This document shows positions 1 through 5,986 of a stretch of 10,316 nt of DNA, piece after piece. The notes under the pieces were generated by a model that saw only the letters and a list, made by a program, of their open reading frames with translations, was not told where the DNA came from and did not search any database. A program made the translations under genes and the position numbers. The number at the start of each line of letters is the position of its first letter. The first letter of the stretch is position 1. The stretch spans positions 1-10,316 of the forward strand of contig JAFLDQ010000127.1 of NCBI GenBank assembly GCA_017302355.1, read 5' to 3'. The stretch comes from Dechloromonas sp. (GTDB taxonomy: Bacteria; Pseudomonadota; Gammaproteobacteria; Burkholderiales; Rhodocyclaceae).

Positions 1-195
1 CGCGCCGGCGGCGGCGCAGGCGCTGACCACCGCGGCCACCTCGGCGGTGCTCGCCGGGCGGACGACGCAACGCGCGGCGCCCCGGTACCGGCCGCGCCAG
101 TCGGTAAGGTAAGGCGCCAGATCGGCGGCTTCGGTCAGCACATGGGCCGGGCCGACGATGTTGGCCAGCGTCGCCGTCAGGACGTCGCCCGTCAT
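1..195 (-). CDS. FAD-linked oxidase / D-2-hydroxyacid dehydrogenase family, N-terminal part only
   Basis: Sixty-five codons are visible, from an ATG at 193-195 to the window edge; the rest of the gene lies outside. The N-terminus contains DWRGRYRG followed by VVRPASTAEVAAVV and an Ala-rich ACAAAGA. This is the usual opening of the PCMH-type FAD-binding domain in the GlcD/D-lactate/D-2-hydroxyglutarate dehydrogenase group (COG0277). Family members oxidise 2-hydroxyacids with FAD and pass electrons to a quinone, cytochrome or other acceptor; the substrate cannot be read from this fragment. The start lies 7 bp after the stop of the patatin-like gene on the same strand, so co-transcription with it and rimO is likely. 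No strong Shine-Dalgarno precedes the ATG (GAGACGGCG is the best match), consistent with translational coupling. The family call is fairly safe; the specific enzyme is unknown. Confidence 0.75.
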   Translation of the reverse strand, partial: MTGDVLTATLANIVGPAHVLTEAADLAPYLTDWRGRYRGAARCVVRPASTAEVAAVVSACAAAGA

Positions 196-202
196 CGCCG
201 TC

Positions 203-1075
203 TCAGTCCGTGAGCGCGCGCAACAGCGGCAGCATGTGCTCGGCCGCCGTGCGTCCGGCGGCGATCGCCTCGTGCGCCTTGTGAAAATCGAGCAGCCCGA
301 GTTGCCCGAGGCGCGGCGCGATCAGCACGTCGGCTGGCTCGCCGGCCAGTCGCGAACGCGAGATGCGTCCCTGCATGATGGCGATGCTGTTGGTCACGAC
401 ATCGGCCAGCGATGGCCGGAGCACGCCCTCGCCGTCACCCTCGCGCCCCAGCCAGCGACCCATCGTCTGGCGCCAGGCGGGCGCCGGCGCAGACACCTCG
501 CCACGACGCCAGCGCAGGCCGACGGTATCCATGCCGAGATCGACGGCGATCACCAGGTCGGCGCCCAGCACCCGGCACAGCGAAACCGGCACGGGATTGA
601 CCAGCCCGCCGTCGACGAGGTAACGCCCGTCGACCGGATGCGGCGCGAGCAGGCCGGGCAGCGCGACCGAGGCGCGCACCGCATCGAGGATGCGCCCCTC
701 CCTGAGCCAAACCTCGCGACCGCTGGCGAGGTCGGTGGCGACGCAGGCGAACGGTTTGTCGATCTGTGCGAAGGTCCCGTCGAAAAAGAGAGCCGAGGTA
801 TGGCCCAGCAGCTTCTCGCCCTTGATCAGGCCGCCCGTTCCGAGACTGACGTCGAAGAACCCGAACACGTCGCGGCGCGTCAGGCGGCGCACCCATTCCT
901 CGAGCGGATCGAGCGAGCCGGAAGCATAGGCGGCTCCGACAAAGGCGCCGATCGACGTGCCGCAGACGATGTCGGGGACGATTCCGGCCTGCTGCAGGGC
1001 GCGCAGCACGCCGATGTGGGCCCAGCCGCGGGCCGAACCCGAGCCGAGCGCAATGGCGAGGCGCGGCTTGCCCAT
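203..1075 (-). CDS. Patatin-like phospholipase (RssA-type)
   Basis: A 290-aa protein with all three patatin hallmarks. The Gly-rich oxyanion-hole segment GSGSARGWAHIG spans residues 11-22. The nucleophile elbow GTSIG is at residues 39-43 (Ser41). The catalytic Asp lies in DGG at residues 155-157, within YLVDGGLVNPVP. Patatins use a Ser-Asp dyad to hydrolyse acyl ester bonds of phospholipids or other lipids. The compact size and lack of a signal peptide or C-terminal barrel fit the cytoplasmic RssA/YlbK/YchK class rather than surface-exposed PlpD-like enzymes. The stretch around residues 190-217 is a charged insert before the C-terminal helix DVVTNSIAIMQGRISRSRL. The gene starts 6 bp after the rimO stop and ends 7 bp before the FAD-oxidase start, so it sits inside a tight operon. 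The true substrate is unknown. Confidence 0.92.
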   Translation of the reverse strand: MGKPRLAIALGSGSARGWAHIGVLRALQQAGIVPDIVCGTSIGAFVGAAYASGSLDPLEEWVRRLTRRDVFGFFDVSLGTGGLIKGEKLLGHTSALFFDGTFAQIDKPFACVATDLASGREVWLREGRILDAVRASVALPGLLAPHPVDGRYLVDGGLVNPVPVSLCRVLGADLVIAVDLGMDTVGLRWRRGEVSAPAPAWRQTMGRWLGREGDGEGVLRPSLADVVTNSIAIMQGRISRSRLAGEPADVLIAPRLGQLGLLDFHKAHEAIAAGRTAAEHMLPLLRALTD

Positions 1076-1081
1076 CGCCGG

Positions 1082-2410
1082 TCAGCCCTGCCCCGGCGGC
1101 TCTGCGTAGAGGTCATGGTGGTCGGCGTCGACGACCTTGACCCTGAGAAAATCGCCGGGCGCGGCATCGAAGAAGCCGTCGATGTAGACCAAGCCGTCGA
1201 TTTCCGGCGCATCACCCTGCGAGCGCGCGATGACGCCCTCCTCATCGACCTCGTCGACCAGCACCTCGATCACGCTATCGATCCTGGCGGCCAGCTTGTC
1301 GGCGGAGATGTCCTCCTGGACCTGCATCAGCCAGCGCCGGCGGTCCTCGCGCACGTTCTCGGGCGGCAGGCCGGGAAGCGCGTTGGCCGCTGCGCCCTCG
1401 ACCGGCGAGTAGGCGAAGGCGCCGACGCGGTCGAGCCGGGCATCCTCGAGAAACTCGATGATCTGGTCGAAATCCTCGTCGGTCTCGCCGGGGAAACCGG
1501 TGATGAAGGTCGAGCGGATGACGATCTCCGGGCAGATGTCGCGCCACTTGGCGATGCGCTCGAGCGTGTTCCCGGCCGACGCCGGGCGCTGCATCGCCTT
1601 GAGGATCTTCGGGCTGGCGTGCTGGAACGGCACATCCAGATACGGCAGGATTCTGCCCGCGGCCATCAGCGGGATGACGTCATCGACCGACGGATACGGA
1701 TAGACGTAGTGCAGCCGCACCCAGATGCCGAAGCTGGCCAGCGCCTCGCACAACTCCTTCAGGCGGGTCTTGACCGGACGCCCGCCCCAGAAGCCGGTAC
1801 GGTACTTGAGATCGACGCCGTAGGCGCTGGTGTCCTGCGAGATGACCAGGATTTCCTTGACGCCGGCACGCGCCAGGCTCTCGGCCTCGGCCAGCACGTC
1901 GCCAACCGGGCGCGAGACGAGCGGCCCGCGCAGGCTTGGAATGATGCAGAAGGTGCAGCTGTGGTTGCAGCCCTCGGAAATTTTCAGGTAGGCGAAATGA
2001 TCCGGCGTCAGGCGCACGCCCTGCTCGGGGATCAGCGACGTGAACGGGTCATGCGGCTGCGGCAGGTGCTGATGGACAATGCCCATGACCTCGTCGGCGG
2101 CGTGCGGGCCGGTCACCGCCAGCACCGCCGGGTGCGCGCTCCGGACGATGTCGCCCTTGGCGCCGAGGCAGCCGGTGACGATCACCCGACCGTTCTCGGT
2201 CAGCGCCTCGCCGATGGCGTCGAGCGATTCCTCGACCGCGGCATTGATGAAGCCGCAGGTATTGACGATGACCAGATCGGCCTCGTCGTAGGTCGGCGAT
2301 ACCACGTAGCCTTCGGCGCGCAGCCGGGTCAGGATGTGCTCGGAATCGACAGTGGCCTTCGGGCAACCGAGACTGACGAACCCTACGGCAGGCGCTTCTC
2401 TTGCCTTCAT
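1082..2410 (-). CDS. rimO: Ribosomal protein S12 methylthiotransferase RimO
   Basis: RimO is a radical-SAM enzyme that adds a methylthio group to the beta-carbon of a conserved aspartate of ribosomal protein S12 (Asp89 in E. coli numbering). The chosen start gives 442 aa (E. coli RimO is about 441). An in-frame ATG 78 bp further upstream lies inside tumA and would add an unrelated 26-residue extension. Domains: the MTTase domain opens with [15 protein letters not shown] and carries three cluster cysteines at 16, 52 (VNTCGF) and 81 (VTGCLG). The radical-SAM motif CNHSCTFC gives Cys148, Cys152 and Cys155. A TRAM domain fills roughly the last 70 residues, beginning near [30 protein letters not shown] and CIIPSLRG separate RimO from MiaB and MtaB. 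The 16-bp gap to the tumA stop means the TA module lies where a rimO promoter would be expected. Confidence 0.97.
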   Translation of the reverse strand: MKAREAPAVGFVSLGCPKATVDSEHILTRLRAEGYVVSPTYDEADLVIVNTCGFINAAVEESLDAIGEALTENGRVIVTGCLGAKGDIVRSAHPAVLAVTGPHAADEVMGIVHQHLPQPHDPFTSLIPEQGVRLTPDHFAYLKISEGCNHSCTFCIIPSLRGPLVSRPVGDVLAEAESLARAGVKEILVISQDTSAYGVDLKYRTGFWGGRPVKTRLKELCEALASFGIWVRLHYVYPYPSVDDVIPLMAAGRILPYLDVPFQHASPKILKAMQRPASAGNTLERIAKWRDICPEIVIRSTFITGFPGETDEDFDQIIEFLEDARLDRVGAFAYSPVEGAAANALPGLPPENVREDRRRWLMQVQEDISADKLAARIDSVIEVLVDEVDEEGVIARSQGDAPEIDGLVYIDGFFDAAPGDFLRVKVVDADHHDLYAEPPGQG

Positions 2411-2426
2411 GACGGATACACCATGG

Positions 2427-2780
2427 TCAAGCGTCAAGCGACACGATGGCCTGAACGCTGTCGTAGGGAGTCCGGATGCCGTTCTCATCGCGCACGATCA
2501 GCCCGGCATGAGCGAGCGCGGATACATCGTCATGCACACGCTTGTAGTCCCGCCCAAGCGTCTTGGCCAATGCCGACACGGAATTCGCCGGATGCCGATG
2601 AACATGCTTCAACAACTCGAGGCGCTTGGGCGAAAGCGTCGCCATCATGGCTTCGAGGCTGAAGAAAGTCCGATGGGTTTCCTTGACCGTCTTGCCGCGT
2701 TCAAGCCGATGCCACGCCCCGACAAAGCGCTTTCCCATCTCTTCGATGGAACCCACATGAAGCCGGACAGATTCGCTCAT
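2427..2780 (-). CDS. tumA: TumA-type antitoxin, winged-helix DNA-binding protein (HVO_A0114-like)
   Basis: A 117-aa protein. Residues 50-100 form a MarR/ArsR-like winged helix: [12 protein letters not shown], then [23 protein letters not shown] as the helix-turn-helix, then GLI and a short wing. The N-terminal 45 residues hold an [17 protein letters not shown] helix and [10 protein letters not shown], the usual layout of the HVO_A0114 putative DNA-binding family found as partner of TumE toxins. Its start codon overlaps the tumE stop (ATGA), with GGGGTG five bases upstream as a good Shine-Dalgarno. Toxin first and antitoxin second is the known order for this family. By family and by position it should neutralise TumE and repress the shared promoter; the inverted repeat at 3077-3095 is the obvious operator. 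The last codons (Ser-Leu-Asp-Ala-stop) lie in a 13-bp repeat shared with the tumE promoter. Base composition looks lower in GC than in rimO. Confidence 0.85.
   Translation of the reverse strand: MSESVRLHVGSIEEMGKRFVGAWHRLERGKTVKETHRTFFSLEAMMATLSPKRLELLKHVHRHPANSVSALAKTLGRDYKRVHDDVSALAHAGLIVRDENGIRTPYDSVQAIVSLDA
2431..2443. repeat. 13-bp direct repeat, copy 1 (end of tumA)
   Basis: GCGTCAAGCGACA, identical to 3094-3106. This copy encodes the last codons of tumA. It is preceded by another TCAAGCG at 2427-2433, so TCAAGCG is tandem here (2427-2440). Together with copy 2 it brackets the tumE-tumA pair. Confidence 0.8.
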
Positions 2781-3064
2781 GATTCACCCCGCGCATGTCG
2801 CACGTCGGACAGAAAATCGGCAACCAGCGTCTCCACGGAGGAAGAAGCATACCGCCCCTGACGATCCCCGATATGCCGATGATCGCCCTTGCCGCGCTCG
2901 TTGTCGTAACCGACAACGCGCTCGCCGGGATAGCCGTAGAACAAGCTGTACTTGAAAGCGTGAACGCACCCCAATACCGGTCCGGGTACTTTCCAGATGG
3001 TCATCTCGACAACGGCGCCATCCGGAAACTCACCTCGGTCATAGAACGCTCGCGTCGCCTTCAT
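2777..3064 (-). CDS. tumE: TumE family toxin (DUF6516)
   Basis: A 95-aa protein matching the TumE/DUF6516 pattern from memory of the family. It starts MKATRAFYDRGEFPDG and continues VVEMTIWKVPGPV and FKYSLFYGYPGERVVGYD. It then has the highly conserved NERGKGDHRH segment (residues 55-64), and ends in an amphipathic SVETLVADFLSDVRH helix. The Asp/His-rich GKGDHRH block is the best candidate for the active site, but the target of the toxin family is not something I can state. A longer in-frame ATG 40 codons upstream was rejected: family members begin at MKAT and the extra residues would read through the promoter and operator. No Shine-Dalgarno precedes the chosen ATG, and the predicted transcription start falls on or beside it, so the mRNA may be leaderless. 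It overlaps tumA by 4 bp. No frameshift or truncation is seen, so the toxin looks intact. Confidence 0.86.
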   Translation of the reverse strand: MKATRAFYDRGEFPDGAVVEMTIWKVPGPVLGCVHAFKYSLFYGYPGERVVGYDNERGKGDHRHIGDRQGRYASSSVETLVADFLSDVRHARGES

Positions 3065-3071
3065 ATGGCGT

Positions 3072-3100
3072 ACTCTGCCATACGACGGGTATGGCGTCAA
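3072..3100 (-). promoter_or_regulatory. Putative sigma70-type promoter of tumE-tumA (possibly also rimO)
   Basis: Read on the minus strand: TTGACG (3095-3100), a 17-bp spacer, then CAGAGT (3072-3077), the latter preceded by TGG as in an extended -10. The -35 is 5/6 to consensus; the -10 is only 3/6. The expected start of transcription, about 3064-3066, coincides with the tumE ATG. No other convincing promoter is seen between here and rimO, so this one probably drives rimO as well. Confidence 0.55.
3077..3095. promoter_or_regulatory. Putative operator: perfect 7-bp inverted repeat in the tumE promoter
   Basis: GCCATAC (3077-3083), a 5-bp spacer GACGG, and GTATGGC (3089-3095) form a perfect dyad. 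It fills the gap between the -35 and -10 hexamers almost exactly. A third half-site, TATGGC at 3064-3069, touches the tumE start codon; TATGGCGT occurs in direct orientation at 3064-3071 and 3090-3097. Binding by TumA, alone or with TumE, is the natural expectation, but that is inference. Confidence 0.6.
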
Positions 3101-3106
3101 GCGACA
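3094..3106. repeat. 13-bp direct repeat, copy 2 (tumE promoter)
   Basis: GCGTCAAGCGACA, identical to 2431-2443. On the minus strand this copy contains the TTGACG -35 hexamer of the tumE promoter and overlaps the edge of the inverted-repeat operator. The two copies lie 663 bp apart and enclose almost exactly the TA module. Confidence 0.8.
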
Positions 3107-3110
3107 TAAC

Positions 3111-3132
3111 GGTGAGCCCTGCCGGGCGCACC
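3111..3132. repeat. Hairpin: GGTG-a-GCCC / GGGC-g-CACC
   Basis: Stem of 4+4 bp interrupted by one A/G mismatch, loop TGCC. It lies just upstream of the tumE promoter and 4 bp before the next hairpin. No uracil tract follows on either strand, so it is not a terminator by itself. Confidence 0.6.
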
Positions 3133-3136
3133 AATG

Positions 3137-3161
3137 AAAGGGCTCCAGAAGGAGTCCTTTT
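3137..3161 (+). terminator. 10-bp hairpin with AGAA loop and short T tail (possible plus-strand terminator)
   Basis: AAAGGGCTCC pairs with GGAGTCCTTT (one G-T wobble) around an AGAA tetraloop, and TTTT at 3158-3161 closes the stem and tail. The tail is short. On the minus strand the stem ends CCCTTTCATT, an even weaker tail. No plus-strand gene precedes it, so a terminator role would need an unseen short transcript. Confidence 0.4.
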
Positions 3162-3169
3162 GCATCGGT

Positions 3170-3195
3170 GTCGCAAGGGTCCAAGCCTTGGCGAC
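3170..3195. repeat. Hairpin: GTCGCAAGG / CCTT-g-GCGAC
   Basis: Nine base pairs with one bulged G at 3190 and a 7-nt loop (3179-3185). It follows the previous hairpin by 8 bp. Three such stems within 85 bp suggest a folded RNA or a cluster of palindromic repeats. Confidence 0.55.
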
Positions 3196-3264
3196 TTGTT
3201 GCCGGCAGTCCCCACCATCGGAGCGCCGAATACGGTTATGATGCCATCCACATTTCGGGAGGAA

Positions 3265-3287
3265 TTGCCGTCACCGGCAAAGCCGGT
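3265..3287. repeat. Two overlapping, mutually exclusive hairpins
   Basis: TTGCCG-TCAC-CGGCAA (3265-3280) and ACCGGC-AAA-GCCGGT (3273-3287) are both perfect 6-bp stems. They share 3273-3280, so only one can form at a time in an RNA copy. The arrangement resembles a switch, but no downstream gene or poly-U tract is placed to use it. Confidence 0.5.
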
Positions 3288-3292
3288 CACAT

Positions 3293-3315
3293 AAAAAAGA
3301 CCCCGATTCGGGATC
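3293..3315 (-). terminator. Intrinsic terminator, minus strand, with no obvious upstream gene
   Basis: Read on the minus strand: GATCCCG, loop AAT, CGGGGTC, then six T residues (3298 down to 3293). Seven base pairs with one G-T wobble directly followed by the U tract is a textbook rho-independent terminator. The gene to its right, the sugar dehydrogenase, is on the other strand, so this terminator has nothing evident to terminate. It would shield the tumE operon from antisense transcription entering from the right. Confidence 0.7.
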
Positions 3316-3364
3316 AGCGCCTGACGGATCATGGCTTACGATTCGCCTGCCGACAACATTTCGC

Positions 3365-3393
3365 TTGACCAGTGCTTCCACGGTCCGCAAACT
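3365..3393 (+). promoter_or_regulatory. Weak candidate promoter for the sugar dehydrogenase-yjbQ pair
   Basis: TTGACC (3365-3370), 17 bp, CAAACT (3388-3393). The -35 is good and the -10 poor (3/6). It lies 40 bp before the chosen ATG at 3434, with GGGGG in between as ribosome binding site. Confidence 0.35.
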
Positions 3394-3433
3394 TGCCGGC
3401 GACGGCCTTGAATCCATGGAACGGGGGCAGCAG

Positions 3434-4552
3434 ATGAACCGGATGACCTTCCGCCGCCTCGGCGCCGTCCTGGCGCTGCTCTCCGCGAGTCTTGCCGCAC
3501 CGGCCGGCGAGTTGCCGCTTGGCGCCATCCGTCTCCCCGACGGGTTCGCGATCGAGGTACTGGCGCGGGTCCCCGGCGCGCGGCAGATGGCCCTCGGTGA
3601 CGGCAATGTCGTCTATGTCGGCTCGCGCGGGGAAGGCAAGGTTCACGCGGTGCAACTCGATGAGCGAACCCGCGCGACGCGCACCACCGTCGTCGCCAGC
3701 GGCCTGGACCAGCCGGTCGGCGTCGCCTTCCGCGCCGGAAACCTCTACGTTTCGGCGGTCGACCGCATCCTGCGCTTCGACGGCATCGGCCAGCGCCTCG
3801 ACAATCCCCCGGCGCCTGTCACGATCCGTGACGACCTGCCCAGGGAGAACCACCATGGCTGGAAGTTCATCGCCTTCGGTCCGGATGGCCGCCTCTACGT
3901 GCCCGTCGGCGCGCCGTGCAACATCTGCCGGCCGGACCCGGAACGTTTCGCCATGATCGCCAGCATGAAGGCGGACGGCAGCGATTTCCGGACATTCGCG
4001 CGCGGCGTGCGCAACAGCGTCGGCTTCGACTGGCAACCCGGAACCGGCGAACTGTGGTTTACCGACAACGGACGCGACCTGCTCGGCGACGACCTGCCGC
4101 CCGACGAGCTGAACCGCGCGCCGCAGGCCGGCCTGCACTTCGGCTATCCCTATTGTCACGGCGGCGCGCTTGCCGACCCGGAGTTCGGCGGCGAGCGCCC
4201 GTGCGGCGATTTCGTGCCGCCGGCAATGAATCTCGGCGCGCATGTCGCGGCGCTCGGGATGCGCTTCTATCGCGGACGGCAGTTTCCCGGGTCCTATCGC
4301 GGGCAGATCTTCATCGCCGAACACGGGTCATGGAACCGCTCCCGGAAATCCGGCTACCGCGTGACGCTGGTCCGGGTGAACGGCAACCGGGCCATTTCCT
4401 ACGAGCCCTTCGCCAGCGGCTGGTTGCAGGGCGAATCGGCGTGGGGGCGGCCGGCCGATGTCCTGGAACTGCCCGACGGCTCGCTGCTGGTTTCCGACGA
4501 CCTGGCCGGGGCGATCTACCGCATCACCCATGCGCAAGGGCGGCGGCCATGA
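3434..4552 (+). CDS. Secreted PQQ-dependent sugar dehydrogenase (soluble GDH / YliI / sorbosone dehydrogenase family)
   Basis: The chosen start gives 372 aa, preceded by GGGGG six bases before the ATG, and places a signal peptide at the very N-terminus (RR, then GAVLALLSASLAAPAG, with likely cleavage around residues 24-25). ATGs at 3365 and 3416 would bury it. The mature part is a six-bladed beta-propeller of the COG2133 type. Recognisable blocks are DGFAIEVLARVPGAR (36-50), GLDQPVGVAF (90-99), ENHHGWKFIAFGPDGRLYVPVG (138-159), FARGVRNSVGFDW (188-200) and ELWFTDNGRDLLGDDLPPDELN (206-227). AEHGSWNRS (295-303) and GRPADVLELPDGSLLVSDD (338-356) follow. The His pair at 140-141 is where the family has its catalytic base. 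These enzymes oxidise aldose sugars with PQQ and Ca2+ in the periplasm; the substrate is not predictable. Cysteines 162, 165, 241 and 257 could form disulfides. It overlaps yjbQ by ATGA. Confidence 0.9.
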   Translation: MNRMTFRRLGAVLALLSASLAAPAGELPLGAIRLPDGFAIEVLARVPGARQMALGDGNVVYVGSRGEGKVHAVQLDERTRATRTTVVASGLDQPVGVAFRAGNLYVSAVDRILRFDGIGQRLDNPPAPVTIRDDLPRENHHGWKFIAFGPDGRLYVPVGAPCNICRPDPERFAMIASMKADGSDFRTFARGVRNSVGFDWQPGTGELWFTDNGRDLLGDDLPPDELNRAPQAGLHFGYPYCHGGALADPEFGGERPCGDFVPPAMNLGAHVAALGMRFYRGRQFPGSYRGQIFIAEHGSWNRSRKSGYRVTLVRVNGNRAISYEPFASGWLQGESAWGRPADVLELPDGSLLVSDDLAGAIYRITHAQGRRP

Positions 4553-4962
4553 CCGAACAGCATCGCCTGACCATCGTTACCCGCGGCCGCGGGTCCACCG
4601 AAATCACCGGTGAAATTGCCGCCATCGTCCGGACTGCCGCGGTCGACGCCGGAATTGCCCACATCTTCGTCCGCCACACCAGTTGCGGGCTGGCGATCAC
4701 CGAAAACGCCGATCCGACGGTGCGCCGCGACCTCGAAACGCTGCTGCAACGCTGGGCGCCCGATGGCGATCCGGGCTATCGCCACGATCTCGAAGGCGAC
4801 GACGACATGGCCGCCCATGCGCGTTCGCTGCTGACCGGCGTTTCGCTGACCGTTCCCTTCGCCGGCGGCCGCCTGCTGCTCGGGGCCTGGCAGGGAATCT
4901 ACCTGTTCGAACACCGCATGCAAGGTCACCGCCGCGAAATCGTCGTCACCCTGCTCGGTTGA
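4549..4962 (+). CDS. yjbQ: YjbQ/UPF0047 family protein
   Basis: A 137-aa protein with the family signatures HTSCGLAITENADP (43-56), a central HDLEGDDDMAAH segment (79-90) and GAWQGIYLFEHR (112-123). Length matches the family, which forms a small barrel with a His-lined pocket. E. coli YjbQ has been reported to show weak thiamin-phosphate-synthase activity, but its physiological role remains unsettled; the conserved histidines suggest metal binding. It starts inside the last codons of the sugar dehydrogenase (ATGA, 4-bp overlap), implying translational coupling. The partnership may be incidental, since no functional link between the two families is known to me. It ends 6 bp before the convergent DUF808 gene, and no intrinsic terminator fits between them. 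Confidence 0.94.
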   Translation: MTEQHRLTIVTRGRGSTEITGEIAAIVRTAAVDAGIAHIFVRHTSCGLAITENADPTVRRDLETLLQRWAPDGDPGYRHDLEGDDDMAAHARSLLTGVSLTVPFAGGRLLLGAWQGIYLFEHRMQGHRREIVVTLLG

Positions 4963-4968
4963 GGCGCC

Positions 4969-5880
4969 CTACTCCTGCCTGCCGCGGAGCCTGGCGATCG
5001 TCTTGACGCCCAGCAGCGCCACTGCCCCGCAAGCGACGCCGAACGACACGTCGAGCGCCAGCCCCACGACGCCGCCCGCCCACCCGGAGGCCGCGGCGGC
5101 CTGTTCGATGGCGTGATGCGCCGGCGGAATCCCGTGCGTCAGAATGCCGCCGCCGACCATGAACATCGCCGCCGTGCCGATCACCGCCAGCGACTTCATC
5201 AGCTTCGGCGCCGCCAGCAGCAGTCCCCTGCCGATTCCGCGGGCGAGCGCGCCGGGCTTCTGCAGAAGGTAGACGCCGGCGTCATCCATCTTGACGATGC
5301 CGGCGACGATGCCATAGACGCCGATGGTCATGACCAGCCCGATGCCCGACAGCACCGCGACCTGCAGCGCAAACGGCTTGTCGGCCACGGTTCCCAGGGC
5401 GATGACGATGATCTCGGCCGACAGCACGAAATCGGTGCGGATGGCCCCCTTGATCTTGTCGGCCTCGAAGGCGACCAGATCGACCGTCCCGTCGGCCAGC
5501 GCGGCGAGTTCCCCGGCGTGCTCGGCTTCCCCCTCCCCGGCGCCGTGCAGCCAGCGGTGCGCCAGCTTCTCGACGCCTTCGAAGCAGAGATAGAGGCCGC
5601 CGATCATCAGCAGCGGCGTCACCGCCCAGGGAATGAAGGCGCTGATCGCCAGCGCCGCCGGCACCAGGATCACCTTGTTCTTCAGCGACCCGACGCCGAC
5701 CGCCCAGACCACCGGCAGTTCCCGCTCGGCGCGCACGCCGGCAACCTGCTGGGCATTCAGCGCCAGGTCGTCGCCAAGGACGCCGGCGGTCTTCTTGGCG
5801 GCAACCTTGGTCATCAGGGCGACGTCATCGAGAACCGACGCGATGTCGTCGATCAGTGCAAGCAGGCTCGCTCCGGCCAT
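4969..5880 (-). CDS. yedI: YedI/DUF808 family inner-membrane protein
   Basis: A 303-aa protein; E. coli YedI is close to this length. It opens with the family-typical AGASLLALIDDIASVLDDVALMTKVAAKKTAGVLGDDLALNAQQV. Helical membrane segments follow, at roughly residues 70-88, 89-101, 152-170, 172-196, 217-245 and 265-293. A charged cytoplasmic or periplasmic stretch lies at 105-150 (GVEKLAHRWLHG and ADKIKGAIRTDFVLSAEI). The function is unknown; the family is widespread in proteobacteria and is annotated only as a conserved membrane protein. GGAAAG upstream of the ATG on its own strand is a serviceable ribosome binding site (it reads GGAAAGCATCG to the start). It is transcribed toward yjbQ and away from the CsgG-like gene, so it is probably monocistronic. 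Confidence 0.93.
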   Translation of the reverse strand: MAGASLLALIDDIASVLDDVALMTKVAAKKTAGVLGDDLALNAQQVAGVRAERELPVVWAVGVGSLKNKVILVPAALAISAFIPWAVTPLLMIGGLYLCFEGVEKLAHRWLHGAGEGEAEHAGELAALADGTVDLVAFEADKIKGAIRTDFVLSAEIIVIALGTVADKPFALQVAVLSGIGLVMTIGVYGIVAGIVKMDDAGVYLLQKPGALARGIGRGLLLAAPKLMKSLAVIGTAAMFMVGGGILTHGIPPAHHAIEQAAAASGWAGGVVGLALDVSFGVACGAVALLGVKTIARLRGRQE

Positions 5881-5957
5881 CGATGCTTTCCATTTCTTGA
5901 GGTGCCGCCAATTCTACCCAACATTGCGCCGTCCCCGGTCATTCCGCCCGGCGGCGA

Positions 5958-5986
5958 TGCGCAACCCCGGCATTCTCGTATATGAT
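5958..5986 (+). promoter_or_regulatory. Candidate promoter of the CsgG-like lipoprotein gene
   Basis: TGCGCA (5958-5963), 17 bp, TATGAT (5981-5986). The -10 is good (5/6) and embedded in GTATATGATG; the -35 is weak (3/6). It would give a leader of about 125 nt before the ATG at 6120. Confidence 0.45.

Larger units (their letters stand above)
3101..3433. other. Gene-free, hairpin-rich intergenic stretch between tumE and the sugar dehydrogenase
   Basis: About 330 bp without a convincing gene. Short open frames exist on both strands but none has a ribosome binding site, a recognisable family or a sensible start. What it does contain is a series of strong inverted repeats (3111-3132, 3137-3161, 3170-3195, 3265-3287) and a minus-strand terminator (3293-3315), each listed separately. 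Base composition is lower in GC than the flanking chromosomal genes. It may be the scar of an insertion or a structured RNA; the sequence alone does not decide. Confidence 0.6.

Noticed and set aside
2411..2437. A separate rimO promoter starting from TTGACG at 2432-2437 (minus strand)
   Set aside because: The -35 hexamer is good because it is part of the 13-bp repeat, but the hexamer 17 bp on (CGTCAT) is a poor -10 and lies on the rimO start codon.
158..2662. 834-codon plus-strand open frame opposite the patatin, rimO and tumA genes
   Set aside because: It is the antisense shadow of high-GC coding sequence: no recognisable domain, Arg/Asp/Gly/Ala-rich composition, and it runs across three well-supported genes.
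3039..3332. 97-codon minus-strand frame and 67-codon plus-strand frame in the gene-free stretch
   Set aside because: No ribosome binding site and no family; the minus frame overlaps tumE and its promoter. The hairpins describe this region better.
3329..4324. 331-codon minus-strand open frame opposite the sugar dehydrogenase, ending just before the orphan terminator
   Set aside because: Considered as the missing gene for the terminator at 3293-3315, but its sequence is repetitive Arg/Ala/Asp/Gly-rich shadow coding with no family resemblance, and the opposite frame is a clear propeller enzyme.
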